A stretch of DNA of 64,000 nucleotides from positions 72,094,353-72,158,352 of the forward strand of contig CM031616.1 of NCBI GenBank assembly GCA_018398815.1, read 5' to 3'. Below the pieces are notes generated by a model. That model was not told the origin of the DNA, searched no databases, and was given only the letters and a program-made list of their open reading frames with translations. The translations under genes and the position numbers were made by a program. The stretch is from Conus ventricosus (taxonomy: Eukaryota > Mollusca > Gastropoda > Neogastropoda > Conidae). Numbering within the stretch: the first letter of the stretch is position 1; each line of letters starts with the position of its first letter. Below are positions 11,491-22,300 of the stretch, one piece after another.

Positions 11491-13015
11491 TTCCGGTTGT
11501 TTTCAAACTTACTTTGGAACGGAGGGTCAAAGACACAGTCATAGGCAGGATTCTGCGGTTCTGAGAACAGTCGGATATAATAATTCAAAGACAGTTTCAG
11601 CCTGCGGTTGGACAGTGAAGGTTCACCCGCCTCTGCGTACAGGCTGTACACAGGGGTGGTGCGGAACGCTCCAAGACAGAGACGAAGCCCTTGATGGTGG
11701 ATAGGGTCCAAGAGTTTGAGGTAAGACGGTCTTGCGGAGCAGTACACAGCACAACCATAGTCCAGTTTGGAACGGACCAAGGCTCTGTAGAGGTGCAGCA
11801 AAGTTTTCTTATCAGCGCCCCAGTCGGTGTGCGCTACGACCCGCAGAATATTCAGTGCTTTCTGGCAAGCAGTTTTGAGGTTTTTGATGTGGCTGAGAAA
11901 GTTAAGTTTCTGGTCAAAAATGACTCCCAGAAATTTGGCCTCTTTAACAGCTGGAATGGGAGATTTCCCTACTTGAAGTTCAGGATCTGGAAAAAACTGA
12001 CGGAAATTTTGGAAGTGAATACACTGGGTTTTTGTAGCAGAAAAGGTGAAACCGTTTTCATCCACCCACTGATGGATTTTATCCACGCAAAGCTGGAGCC
12101 TGCGCTGGACACTCAGGTACAGGCTTCCAGTTGCGTAGACAGCGAAATCATCCACAAACAATGAGCAGTCTGAACCCTGCTGGACTGATTGAACAATGTT
12201 GTTGATCTTAATACTTAATATCTTAAGAGGGCAGGAGACAGTATGCTCCCCTGTGGAACACCCAACTCCTGCTCGTGGACATCAGAGAGAGTGGTGCCAA
12301 CCCGGACCTGAAACTGTCGTTCTGCCAAAAAATTTCATCTATACCTGGAGAGGAATCGCTGCAAGAAAGTAAGGCAGATTTCAGCTCGTTTAACGTGAAA
12401 GTTAGATTGTAGTCTTCCATGTTGTCGGACGAAAAGTTGCAAGGCGATTTTTCTTTTAGGGCTTTGTTTTTGACAAAAGTGGCTGATTTGTTAGAAGAGG
12501 AGGAATTCTTTTCAATTGTTGAAGCAAGCAGATTAGCAACTGCTTTTTTCTCCGTTATTAAAGAGTCCGAAAACTTGAGATGGTTCACAGTGGGACAGGT
12601 GTTCTTCCCTTTGATTTTCTTAATGATGTTCCACACTTTTTTCTTGGAAGTTTTCGATGTCAGCCTGGACCGACGTTTACTGATTTTAAAAGTGTATCTC
12701 GATTTGGCACGGAGTTTCTGATGGGCTCGAGCGTTGGAACCCGAAGGTCGTTGGTACACCTGACGCTGAGCCCGTTTTCGAATTTTGGAAATTTGTTGGC
12801 ATTCTGAATCAAACCAGGGTGTTTTTGGCATTTGAAGTTTATCGGAAGACACTGGAATACAAGCTTTAGCACACTTGATCATAGTGTTAGTCAGAGATTC
12901 TGCTGGGTCCGGACTCTGAAGAAAATCAGCGTCCCAGAACTCCCTAGAAATAGTGGCTGCAAATAGATCCCAGTTTGCTTTCTTATAATTTAGATGTTGA
13001 GAGACAGAGACGTGT
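11121..13015 (-). pseudogene. LINE ORF2 middle: linker and reverse transcriptase with internal deletion
   Basis: The linker (ANWDLFAATISREFWDADF onward) and the start of RT (SALLSCSDSSPGIDEI) are in the frame 13113-12223. The RT palm (LFVDDFAVYATGS, catalytic Asp pair near 12140-12165) is in the next frame, 12161-11121. Between GIDEI and FWQNDSFRSG about 470 bp are missing by comparison with the related copy at 63329-64000. This removes the RT fingers and motif A. The break lies at a shared AATTT, consistent with a microhomology-mediated deletion. A frameshift separates the GVPQG-like region from the FVDD box. Confidence 0.85.
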
Positions 13016-13677
13016 TCAGTTATAAACAGGTTGTAGAAGGACAGGGAAATGGTCACTTCCGTGCAGATTGTCATGGACTGACCACTCATAGTCCAGGACC
13101 AGCGAGGGGTCACAAACCGACAAATCTAAACACGAAAGTGAACCTGTGGAAGAGTGGAGGTAAGTTGCAGATCCGTCGTTCAGACAACACAAATCCAAAT
13201 CCGAAAGGACATCCTCAATTAGCAGACCTCTGGATGACGTACTGACACTACCCCAAAGAGGATTGTGACTGTTAAAGTCACCCAACAGCAAAAAGGTCGA
13301 GGAAGTTCTTCTATCAGACTGACAAGGTCCTGACGACAAACCGGGACTGAAGGAGGTAGATAAAGGGAACAGATTGTCACAGTTTTGTGGAGAGTGACTC
13401 TCGCAGCTACAGCCTGAAGGGAGGTAGACAGAGCGACAGGACTATACAACAAAGTTTTGTGTAGGAGAAGGGCAACACCGCCCGACAGTCCCAACGTGGA
13501 TGGTTGTGCAGGTTTTGAAAGAATATTAAAGCCAGAAAGAGTAAAGGTCTTCTGGCTTTGAATTTGAGTTTCCTGAAGAGCCACGACGGAAGGTTTTATA
13601 GATTGACACAGAAGCTGCAGCTCCTCGAAGTTGGAATTTAGTCCACGGATATTCCAATGGAATATTGTACTATCCAT
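13016..13677 (-). pseudogene. LINE ORF2 N-terminus: apurinic-type endonuclease
   Basis: ORF2 starts at the ATG at 13677 (MDSTIFHWNIRGLNSN), 24 nt after the ORF1 stop, which suggests reinitiation or coupled translation. Endonuclease motifs are visible in order: NIRGLNSN, the metal-binding Glu in VALQETQI, then after a frameshift near 13300 GDFNSHNPLWGS, and the catalytic SDHFP near 13040. This enzyme nicks the target to prime reverse transcription. The single frameshift splits it into two open frames (13677-13219 and 13339-13016). Confidence 0.87.
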
Positions 13678-13703
13678 GGTGCAGAGGGCGAAAAGGAGAG
13701 AGA

Positions 13704-15016
13704 TCAGGTCATCTCCTCCTCAACGTCTGCTTCCAATGGAGTGAATTTGTTATTTAGTTTCACTGGACTGTGTTGGTCTACAGACCTGCTGGCAGACTTG
13801 CCAACAGGTGAGGAAGGTCTGGATTTGGGAGACGGTGGAGGTTTCTTCCTCATCTCCACCATCTCCACACTGGGTTGAACTCCCTTGCCCGCATGGGCAC
13901 TGGACAGAGGAGTTCGAGGGGGAATTGCTGGTTTTTTAATCTGCCCAGCAGCAGATGTTGTAGACTGCTGGGCAGTCTGAGGGGTGGCGGATTTTTTGCC
14001 TCCACCAGGGGCATTCACTTTGGGTTGGGAGGTGGTGGACCTGCTACCACCAGGACTGACAATTTTACCTTGCAATGTCTTCGAAAACATGAATTCATCA
14101 ATCTGGCAGCAGACTGACCGAGTAGGAACTGTGGGAACTTTCTTTACGGCCGAAGCATATGAGGAAGCTGTCGGCGTCTGACTGCCCACAACCTGTTTCC
14201 GGGCCTCAAAAAAGGAAATTTTCTTTTCAGTTTTTATTCTTTGTATTGCAGATTCCTGAATCCAAAGAGGACAGTTTCGTGAAGAGGAGGGATGGTCGCC
14301 ACCGCAGTTAGCACAATGTGCCGGATCTTGACACGGCCCATCATGGGTTGCCTTGCAGCAAACACCGCACACCTCTTGCCCTGAACAGCGGTCTCTGACA
14401 TGGCCAAACCTCTGGCATCTAAAGCACCTCAACGGGGACGGAACATACAGCTGAACTCGAACATTCAGGTAACCAACTTTGATGACCGGAGGCACCACAG
14501 GGTTGCAGAATGTCAGAAAGAGGGTATTGGTGGCCACTCTCTCTGCACCTTTCTTTACTGTCACCCTGCGCACCTCCGTCACACCCTGGGATGCCAGTTC
14601 CGCCTTAATCTCTGCCTCTGAGACACCTGTTAATTCGCAGCAGCGAATCACTCCCTTTGACGAATTCAACTGTTTATGGGGAGTCACCTTGATCTCCCTG
14701 TCCACGATCTTTGTTGCCCTCAGCAGCTGTTCAGATTGTTTTTGTGATTTACATTGAATTAGAAACGAGCCATTTCTCAACCTTTTGATGGACCGAGGGT
14801 CACCTGCTAGACCTTGAAAGCCCTTTTGGATAGCAAAAGGGCTCAGAGCTGAAAGGGTCTTTCCTGCTCCGTCCCTTCCATCACGAGCCAGGAAGCCCAG
14901 AATCCTGTCTTCTGTCGTACCTCAGTATCTGAATCACTGTCAGAATTGAAATCCCCTGAAATAGGGGATGCTGCCTTCCTCTTCTTTTTGGGGAGGATAT
15001 TTTTTGAAAAAGCCAT
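13704..15016 (-). pseudogene. LINE ORF1: nucleic-acid-binding gag-like protein with three CCHC knuckles
   Basis: The probable start is the ATG at 15016 (MAFSKNILPKKKRKAASP, a basic, NLS-like N-terminus). A frameshift near 14910 separates it from the main frame, which then stays open to the stop at 13704. The main frame has an RRM-like segment (RNGSFLIQC, then EIKVTPHKQLNSSKGVIR), then three zinc knuckles: CFRCQRFGHVRDRC, CGVCCKATHDGPC and CANCGGDHPSSSRNC. A Pro/Ser-rich C-terminal tail of about 170 residues follows. ORF1 proteins coat the LINE RNA. One indel is all that separates it from an intact frame, so a sequencing error is possible. Confidence 0.88.
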
Positions 15017-15752
15017 ATTTAGTTTAATGCGTTTCATCCCTCCCTTACCCACCCACCTTGGAGTCCAACTAAGGGGCCAGGGCCAAGAAACCAATGTCTT
15101 GACCCCTTCCAGGCTTCGGGAGAGATATACGACAAACAGAAACCTCCAACCCTATCCCCCCTGATCATGCTCAACTCCCGGGAACAGAGAGCTGAGCACT
15201 GCAGGGGTTCACATGGCCAGCAGGGGAACTGCCTGTCTTGACCCAGCCCCAAGAAGGGGAGCCGATTAGTACACCCGGGCCAAAGTGTACTCCCTGTCTA
15301 GGAGAGGTCCGAGCCAAAGTGATGTGTTGAGAGCGCTGGCCCTCTCAATCACCAGGATCTCATTCCCCTCCGACACAGGTCGCACCGCACGGCAAACGTG
15401 GCGGATCTTAAGAAGACCACAGAGAGAAAAGGAGTGTGGAAAAGAAGACTTGAAGGGGAGAGAAGATAGAAAAGGGCCAAAGAAGGAAGGCAGAAAACAA
15501 GAAAAGGAGAAAGGTGGGTTACTCTTAGTCAGGATCCTCACCCTTAGCCTATCTGACATGGGAAGCCCTACCAGGGGCATCAACTCCTTACCACGTTACG
15601 CTTAGGCCAGACAGGATCTTGGCTTTTCGGACCTAGAAGCAGTTTGAAAAAACTAGCCTATCTCCAAGTATTGATGCCCCCGCCAGCAAAGCCTAAGGGA
15701 TCACTGGACCGCGCAAGCCCTCCGACCACGACAAGGTCGCAACCCCGGAGGG
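15017..15752 (-). promoter_or_regulatory. LINE 5' UTR with presumed internal promoter
   Basis: About 735 bp of GC-moderate sequence between the target duplication and the ORF1 ATG. It begins (minus strand) near CCCTCCGGGGTTGCGACC. Full-length LINEs carry an internal promoter in this position. I see no TATA box and infer the function only from position. Confidence 0.5.
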
Positions 15753-15766
15753 TTTAAGATAGGTAA
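15753..15766. repeat. 14-bp target-site duplication, right copy
   Basis: Second copy of TTTAAGATAGGTAA, abutting the 5' end of the LINE. Confidence 0.92.
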
Positions 15767-15889
15767 AGTCTTATGTTGGAGTCTCTGAACAGAAACTTGT
15801 GAGAAAAAAAATAGCTCTATTATTCCTTGTAAAAATTGATGGATAGCAGCTTTTAACCCTCATTGGGTTTCATCATTTTTCCAGTGATT

Positions 15890-16540
15890 TGTATTTCATT
15901 AGTCTCCGTGCCCCATGCCTGTTGAACAGGAACTGCAACAACATGCCCCATTGGTATTTCATTAGTCTCCCCACCCCATACCTGTTGAACAGTCACTGCA
16001 ACAACATGCCCCCATTTGTATTTCATTAGTCTCCGCGCCCCATGCCTGTTGAACAGTCACTGCAACAACATGCCCCCATTTGTATTTCATTATCAGTCTC
16101 CCACCCCATACCTGTTGAACAGGCACTGCAACAACATGCCCCCATTTGTATTTCATTATCAGTCTCCCCACCCCATACCTGTTGAAGAGGAACTGCAACA
16201 GCATGCCCCCATTTGTATTTCATCAGTCTCCCCACCCCATACCTGTTGAAGAGGCAACAGCATGCCCCCATTTGTATTTCATCAGTCTCCCCACCCCATA
16301 CCTGTTGAAGAGGAACTGCAACAGCATGCCCCCATTTGTATTTCATCAGTCTCCCCACCCCATGCCTGTTTAACAGGCACTGCAACAACATGCCCCCATT
16401 TGTATTTCATTATCAGTCTCCCCACCCCATGCCTGTTGAACAGGCACTGCAACAACATGCCCCCATTTGTATTTTATTAGTCTCCCCACCCCATACCTGT
16501 TGAAGAGGCACTGCAACTGCATGCCCCGATTTGTATTTTG
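15890..16540. repeat. About 60-bp minisatellite, 10-11 copies
   Basis: Units contain TTTGTATTTCATTAGTCTCC, CCACCCCATACCTGTTGAAC and GCAACAACATGCCCCCA. Period varies from 54 to 66 bp by small indels (TATC insertion, AACTGCA loss). Each unit holds the palindrome CCTGTT-G-AACAGG or a mutated form with GAAGAGG. Open frames on both strands are repeat artefacts. Confidence 0.93.
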
Positions 16541-18296
16541 TGGGTCTTGCAGACCCTTTACCCTGCCTCGAGGCAGTTCAGCTCTGTGTCCCTTTTTAAA
16601 ATTCATATCATGGCTTTCCCAGTTATATGGATTTTGTCCTTTATAAATCTTCTTTCTTTTATCCACACCTATTTACACTTGTTACATATACTTTCACTTT
16701 CCTTCTTCACCTTTTCTCCTCACCCCATTCCCTCACCTCCACCTCCCCCCCCCCCCCTTCCCCTATCCCTTTCCGCACAAAGCTAAAATGAAAAAAGAAA
16801 AAAAAATCATTCTCTCCCTCACCAACACACACACCAGCACGCACAATGATAGTTCTTACGCACAAATGTGCGTCACTGATGCATGAAATTACCATGTGAG
16901 GCACTGGAATTCAGGCCAGTGCGTCACTCACAACCCACCAGAATTTACTGTGACGTACTGATTTTCTCCTGTATGCATTACAACACCATGCAACACGTCA
17001 CCCAAAAGCGCTTTCATCCAATCAGCCTTGATCGAAGTCAGTAAAAACGTAACTTTCCTTAACATTTCAGTGTTCTGAATCAATGAACAACTTCCGCTTG
17101 AGAACTCTTCTCTACTGAAAACCAACAAGAGTCGTCAAAACAGACTACCCAATCTGTGTCTGGACCATAAGATCATGTGATTCGGCTAAGCGCAAAAAGC
17201 ATGAAAAACCCAATAAAACTCAGATTTGAGCTGTTGTGGCATGCAGATGATAATCCAGCAAAAGAAACAGAAGTCGAGTGATCTATGCAACATGACTGGT
17301 TCAGACAATTAAAATGGTGTCATTGTGGATGCATGAATGGGTTACACACAGTGCAAGAGTGGCCAATCTTCATAGCTTCGTGAAAAGTTCCACAAATATT
17401 CCTCACTCGCCTTTTGTTTTCAGCAGGAATTTGAGGATAGTTGCATGACAAGTGGAATATGGTGAAGCAGTAGAATACTTAAACACTGGTGGAAATGGCT
17501 CACGTAGTAGAAATTCTGTGATGATAATCGAAGAGGACATCCCACATGAATCAAGTTTTACAGTTCCAATCATGAGACTGAAGGTATCGCATTTTAGTTG
17601 ATAACACTTTAATGACACTGGAACATGAATCTGAATATATAAATTTCAGCATAATTTAGGGTGCTTTATTAACTTTATTGTTAGAGCCTCTTTTCTTATC
17701 TGTCTTTTTCTTTGTGTATTCATGTGTGTAAGCCAGTCACAGGGGGTGTGTGCATGCATGTTCTCAGTACATTTTTTTGCACTTATAAAGTGTGATCTCC
17801 TAGTTATTTTGTGATCTGAAAATGAGTTTTTCGTACCAAGTCTGACCCCCTTGTTTCTTTTAAATAATTATCACTGATGCACGGACGTATGCATGCATGT
17901 ACAAATACACATGCACCAAATCACACACACACACACATACACACACACACACACAAGCAGGCATACACTTGCAGGTCCATGCTCTTTCCTCATGAAACTA
18001 TGAGCAGTTGTCTGTCACTTGTCTTAAAAGAGCAGACAACCATCATGTTTGTCAAAGCCGTCACCAATGCCAGTCATGGCCAGTTGCTTGCTGTGCCGCC
18101 TCACATTCACTGCTTTCACTATGTAAGTGGTTATGGGTCAATAATGACCCAGTATGCATGCTGTGTGAATTTCACTATAACCGTTGTAGGTCAGTGTCCA
18201 AGTGTGTATGCCATGCAAGGCTTTTTTTTTTAAAGCATGGGTCAGTTTTGCCTTAGTTGGTATTGCGTGCAAAAATATTTAGTGGATGTGGTGAAG
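16541..18296. other. Sequence without a recognisable gene
   Basis: A C-rich run (16740-16765), ordinary AT-rich sequence, and a (CA)n microsatellite at about 17915-17957. The open frame at 17877-18233 is mostly the CA repeat plus a downstream stretch with no recognised domain. Confidence 0.55.
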
Positions 18297-18825
18297 GTTA
18301 TGTGTGGGTCTGTGAGACCCATGATGCAGGAATGAGAAATACCCTCTTCCTTCAATAAAAAGTGTGGGTCTGTGAGACCCATAATGCAGGAATGAGAAAT
18401 ACCAACATTTTCCTTCTGTAAAAAGTGAGGATCTGTGAGACCCATGATGCAGGAATGAGAAATACCAACATTTTCCTTCAGTAAAAAGTGTGGGTCTGTG
18501 AGACCCATGATGCAGGAATGGAAATACCAACATTTTCCTTCAATAAAAAGTGTGGGTCTGTGAGACCCATGATGAAGGAATGAGAAATACCAACATTTTC
18601 CTTCAATAAAGAGTGGGTCTGTGAGACCCATGATGCAGGAATGAGAAATACCAACATTTTCCTTCTGTAAAAAGTGAGGATCTGTGAGACCCATGATGCA
18701 AGAATGAGAAATACCAACATTTTCCTTCTGTAAAAAGTGTGGGTCTGTGAGACCCATGATGCAGGAATGAGAAATACTAACATTTTCCTTCTGTAAAAAG
18801 TGTGGACCTGTGAGACCCACAATGG
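18297..18825 (-). repeat. 60-bp tandem repeat, 9 copies, open on the minus strand
   Basis: Units of 56-61 bp contain GTGGGTCTGTGAGACCCATG, AATGAGAAATACCAACATTT and CCTTCTGTAAAAA. The core TGGGTCT-GTG-AGACCCA is a perfect inverted repeat. Because 60 is a multiple of three, the minus strand stays open (units encode MGLTDPHFLQKENVGISHSC). No signal peptide or domain supports a gene. Confidence 0.92.
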
Positions 18826-19214
18826 TTTGGGGGAGTCAAAACCAGAAATTGTTTATTAATAAACAAAAACAAACAATTTTTGGGCATACATGATTGTCAC
18901 GTAGCACTTCAGGCATATCTGAAACTTTGGGTCATTTAATGTAAACTGGATTTGTAAGGGTATGTATGAATTTCAAAAGAAACAATGGGTCTGTCAAGCC
19001 CATGAACAACTGTGAAGGTTAACTATTATTCATGTCGAAGCTAAATTCAGCAAAACCAGTTCCATGCATCTGCAACAATGATCAAAGAATCAATCAATGA
19101 TTGCAGTACAGATTTTGCAAGCTGGTGAAATATGCCAGAATCATTCAACATAGGAAGAGCTACCACTTGCCTACCTCCAAACATTATTGCTCTCTGTTGT
19201 GTGTTCTGTCTGTT

Positions 19215-19361
19215 AAGGATCAAAGTGACCTTGGTGAAAATAGGTCATAAACGCGTTGTGGTTTGCCTGGTAATTTGCTTGTTCCATTCTTTCAGCGGAA
19301 TAGTGATTTCTCTGTTAAGTTCTGTTGAAATTCCACCTGCAGTCACCTCACTTTGAAACTA
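19215..19361 (+). repeat. Dispersed repeat, member d of the 31.3-31.7 kb family
   Basis: Shares GGTGAAAATAGGTCATAAACG and AAATTCCACCTGCAGTCACC with the repeats at 31255-31770 (there AAATTTCCGCCTGCAGTTGC). It lacks a clear CTGAAGAAG core. It abuts the 47-bp satellite on its right side. Confidence 0.6.
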
Positions 19362-22300
19362 CCTTTTGTCCTGCAGACAACCCCATTCACTCTCTGAGGG
19401 TGGGTACTGACCTTGTCCTGCAGACAACCCCATTCAGTCTCTGAGGGTGGGTACTGACCTTGTCCTGCAGACAACCCCATTCACTCTCTGAGGGTGGGTA
19501 CTGACCTTGTCCTGCAGACAACCCCATTCACTCTCTGAGGGTGGGTACTGACCTTGTCCTGCAGACAACCCCATTCACTCTCTGAGGGTGGGTACTGACC
19601 TTGTCCTGCAGACAACCCCATTCACTCTCTAAGGGTGGGTACTGACCTTGTCCTGCAGACAACCCCATTCAGTCTCTAAGGGTGGGTACTGACCTTGACC
19701 TGCAGACAACCCCATTCACTTTCTAAGGGTGGGTACTGACCTTGTCCTGCAGACAACTCCATTCAGTCTCTGAGGGTGGGTACTGACCTTGTCCTGCAGA
19801 CAACCCATTCAGTCTCTGAGGTGGGTACTGACCTTGTCCTGCAGACAACCCCATTCAGTCTCTGAGCGTGGGTACTGACCTTGTCCTGCAGACAACCCCA
19901 TTCACTCTCTGAGGGTGGGTACTGACCTTGTCCTGCAGACAACCCCATTCACTCTCTGAGGGTGGGTACTGACCTTGTCCTGCAGACAACCCCATTCACT
20001 CTCTAAGGGTGGGTACTGACCTTGTCCTGCAGACAACCCCATTCAGTCTCTAAGGGTGGGTACTGACCTTGTCCTGCAGACAACCCCATTCAGTCTCTAA
20101 GGGTGGGTACTGACCTTGTCCTGCAGACAACTCCATTCAGTCTCTGAGGGTGGGTACTGACCTTTGTCCTGCAGACAACCCCATTCAGTCTCAGAGGGTG
20201 GGTACTGACCTTGTCCTGCAGACAACCCCATTCAGTCTCTGAGGGTGGGTACTGACCTTGTCCTGCAGACAACCCCATTCAGTCTCTGAGGGTGGGTACT
20301 GACCTTGTTCCTGCAAACAACCCCATTCACTCTCTAAGGGTGGGTACTGACCTTGTTCCTGCAGACAACCCCATTCACTCTCTAAGGGTGCGTACTGACC
20401 TTGTTCCTGCAGACAACTCCATTCACTCTCTAAGAGTGGGTACTGACCTTGTTCCTGCAGACAACCCCATTCAGTCTCTAAGGGTGGGTACTGACCTTGT
20501 CCTGCAGACAACCCCATTCAGTCTCTGAGGTGGGTACTGACCTTGTCCTGCAGACAACCCCATTCACTCTCTAAGGGTGGGTACTGACCTTGTCCTGCAG
20601 ACAACTCCATTCACTCTCTGAGGGTGGGTACTGACCTTGTCCTGCAGACAACCCCCATTCACTCTCTGAGGGTGGGTACTGACCTTGTCCTGCAGACAAC
20701 CCCATTCACTCTCTAAGGGTGGGTACTGACCTTGTCCTGCAGACAACCCCATTCACTCTCTAAGGGTGGGTACTGACCTTGTCCTGCAGACAACCCCATT
20801 CACTCTCTAAGGGTGGGCACTGACCTTGTCCTGCAGACAACCCCATTCACTCTCTAAGGGTGGGTACTGACCTTGTCCTGCAGACAACCCCATTCACTCT
20901 CTAAGGGTGGGCCCTGCAGACAACCCCATTCACTCTCTAAGGGTGGGTACTGACCTTGTCCTGCAGACAACCCCATTCACTCTCTGAGGGTGGGTACTGA
21001 CCTTGTCCTGCAGACAACCCCATTCACTCTCTAAGGGTGGGTACTGACCTTGTCCTGCAGACAACCCCATTCACTCTCTGAGGGTGGGTACTGACCTTGT
21101 CCTGCAGACAACCCCATTCACTCTCTGAGGGTGGGTATTGACCTTGTCCTGCAGACAACCCCATTCACTCTCTGAGGGGGTACTGACCTTGTCCTGCAGA
21201 CAACCCCATTCACTCTCTGAGGGTGGGTACTGACCTTGTCCTGCAGACAACCCCATTCACTCTCTGAGGGTGGGTACTGACCTTGTCCTGCAGACAACCC
21301 CATTCACTCTCTAAGGGTGGGTACTGACCTTGTCCTGCAGACAACCCCATTCACTCTCTAAGGGTGGGTACTGACCTTGTCCTGCAGACAACCCCATTCA
21401 CTCTCTAAGGGTGGGTACTGACCTTGTCCTGCAGACAACCCCATTCACTCTCTAAGGGTGGGTACTGACCTTGTCCTGCAGACAACCCCATTCACTCTCT
21501 AAGGGTGGGTACTGACCTTGTCCTGCAGACAACCCCATTCACTCTCTAAGGGTGGGTACTGACCTTGTCCTGCAGACAACCCCATTCACTCTCTAAGGGT
21601 GGGTACTGACCTTGTCCTGCAGACAACCCCATTCACTCTCTAAGGGTGGGTACTGACCTTGTCCTGCAGACAACCCCATTCACTCTCTAAGGGTGGGTAC
21701 TGACCTTGTCCTGCAGACAACCCCATTCACTCTCTAAGGGTGGGTACTGACCTTGTCCTGCAGACAACCCCATTCACTCTCTAAGGGTGGGTACTGACCT
21801 TGTCCTGCAGACAACCCCATTCACTCTCTAAGGGTGGGTACTGACCTTGTCCTGCAGACAACCCCATTCACTCTCTAAGGGTGGGTACTGACCTTGTCCT
21901 GCAGACAACCCCATTCACTCTCTAAGGGTGGGTACTGACCTTGTCCTGCAGACAACCCCATTCACTCTCTAAGGGTGGGTACTGACCTTGTCCTGCAGAC
22001 AACCCCATTCACTCTCTAAGGGTGGGTACTGACCTTGTCCTGCAGACAACCCCATTCACTCTCTAAGGGTGGGTACTGACCTTGTCCTGCAGACAACCCC
22101 ATTCACTCTCTAAGGGTGGGTACTGACCTTGTCCTGCAGACAACCCCATTCACTCTCTAAGGGTGGGTACTGACCTGTCCTGCAGACAACCCCATTCACT
22201 CTCTAAGGGTGGGTACTGACCTTGTCCTGCAGACAACCCCATTCACTCTCTAAGGGTGGGTACTGACCTTGTCCTGCAGACAACCCCATTCACTCTCTAA

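Larger units (their letters stand above)
10261..15752 (-). mobile_element. Nearly full-length I-group (Nimb-like) LINE with RNase H
   Basis: This 5.5-kb non-LTR retrotransposon lies on the minus strand and is bounded by a 14-bp target duplication. From 5' to 3' it carries an about 0.7-kb 5' UTR, ORF1 with three CCHC knuckles, and ORF2 with an apurinic-type endonuclease, RT and RNase H. The 3' UTR has an internal oligo(T)/(A) tract and a short TTATC-type repeat tail. ORF1 plus EN-RT-RNase H and a simple-repeat tail point to the I superfamily. Nimb is my best guess and was not tested by tree. The copy is dead: frameshifts in both ORFs, a stop in the RNase H region and an about 470-bp deletion in RT. 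Confidence 0.9.

Noticed and set aside
18242..18822. A 192-codon minus-strand frame of repeated 20-residue units
   Set aside because: It is entirely the 60-bp tandem repeat, whose length is a multiple of three. No signal peptide, domain or promoter was seen.
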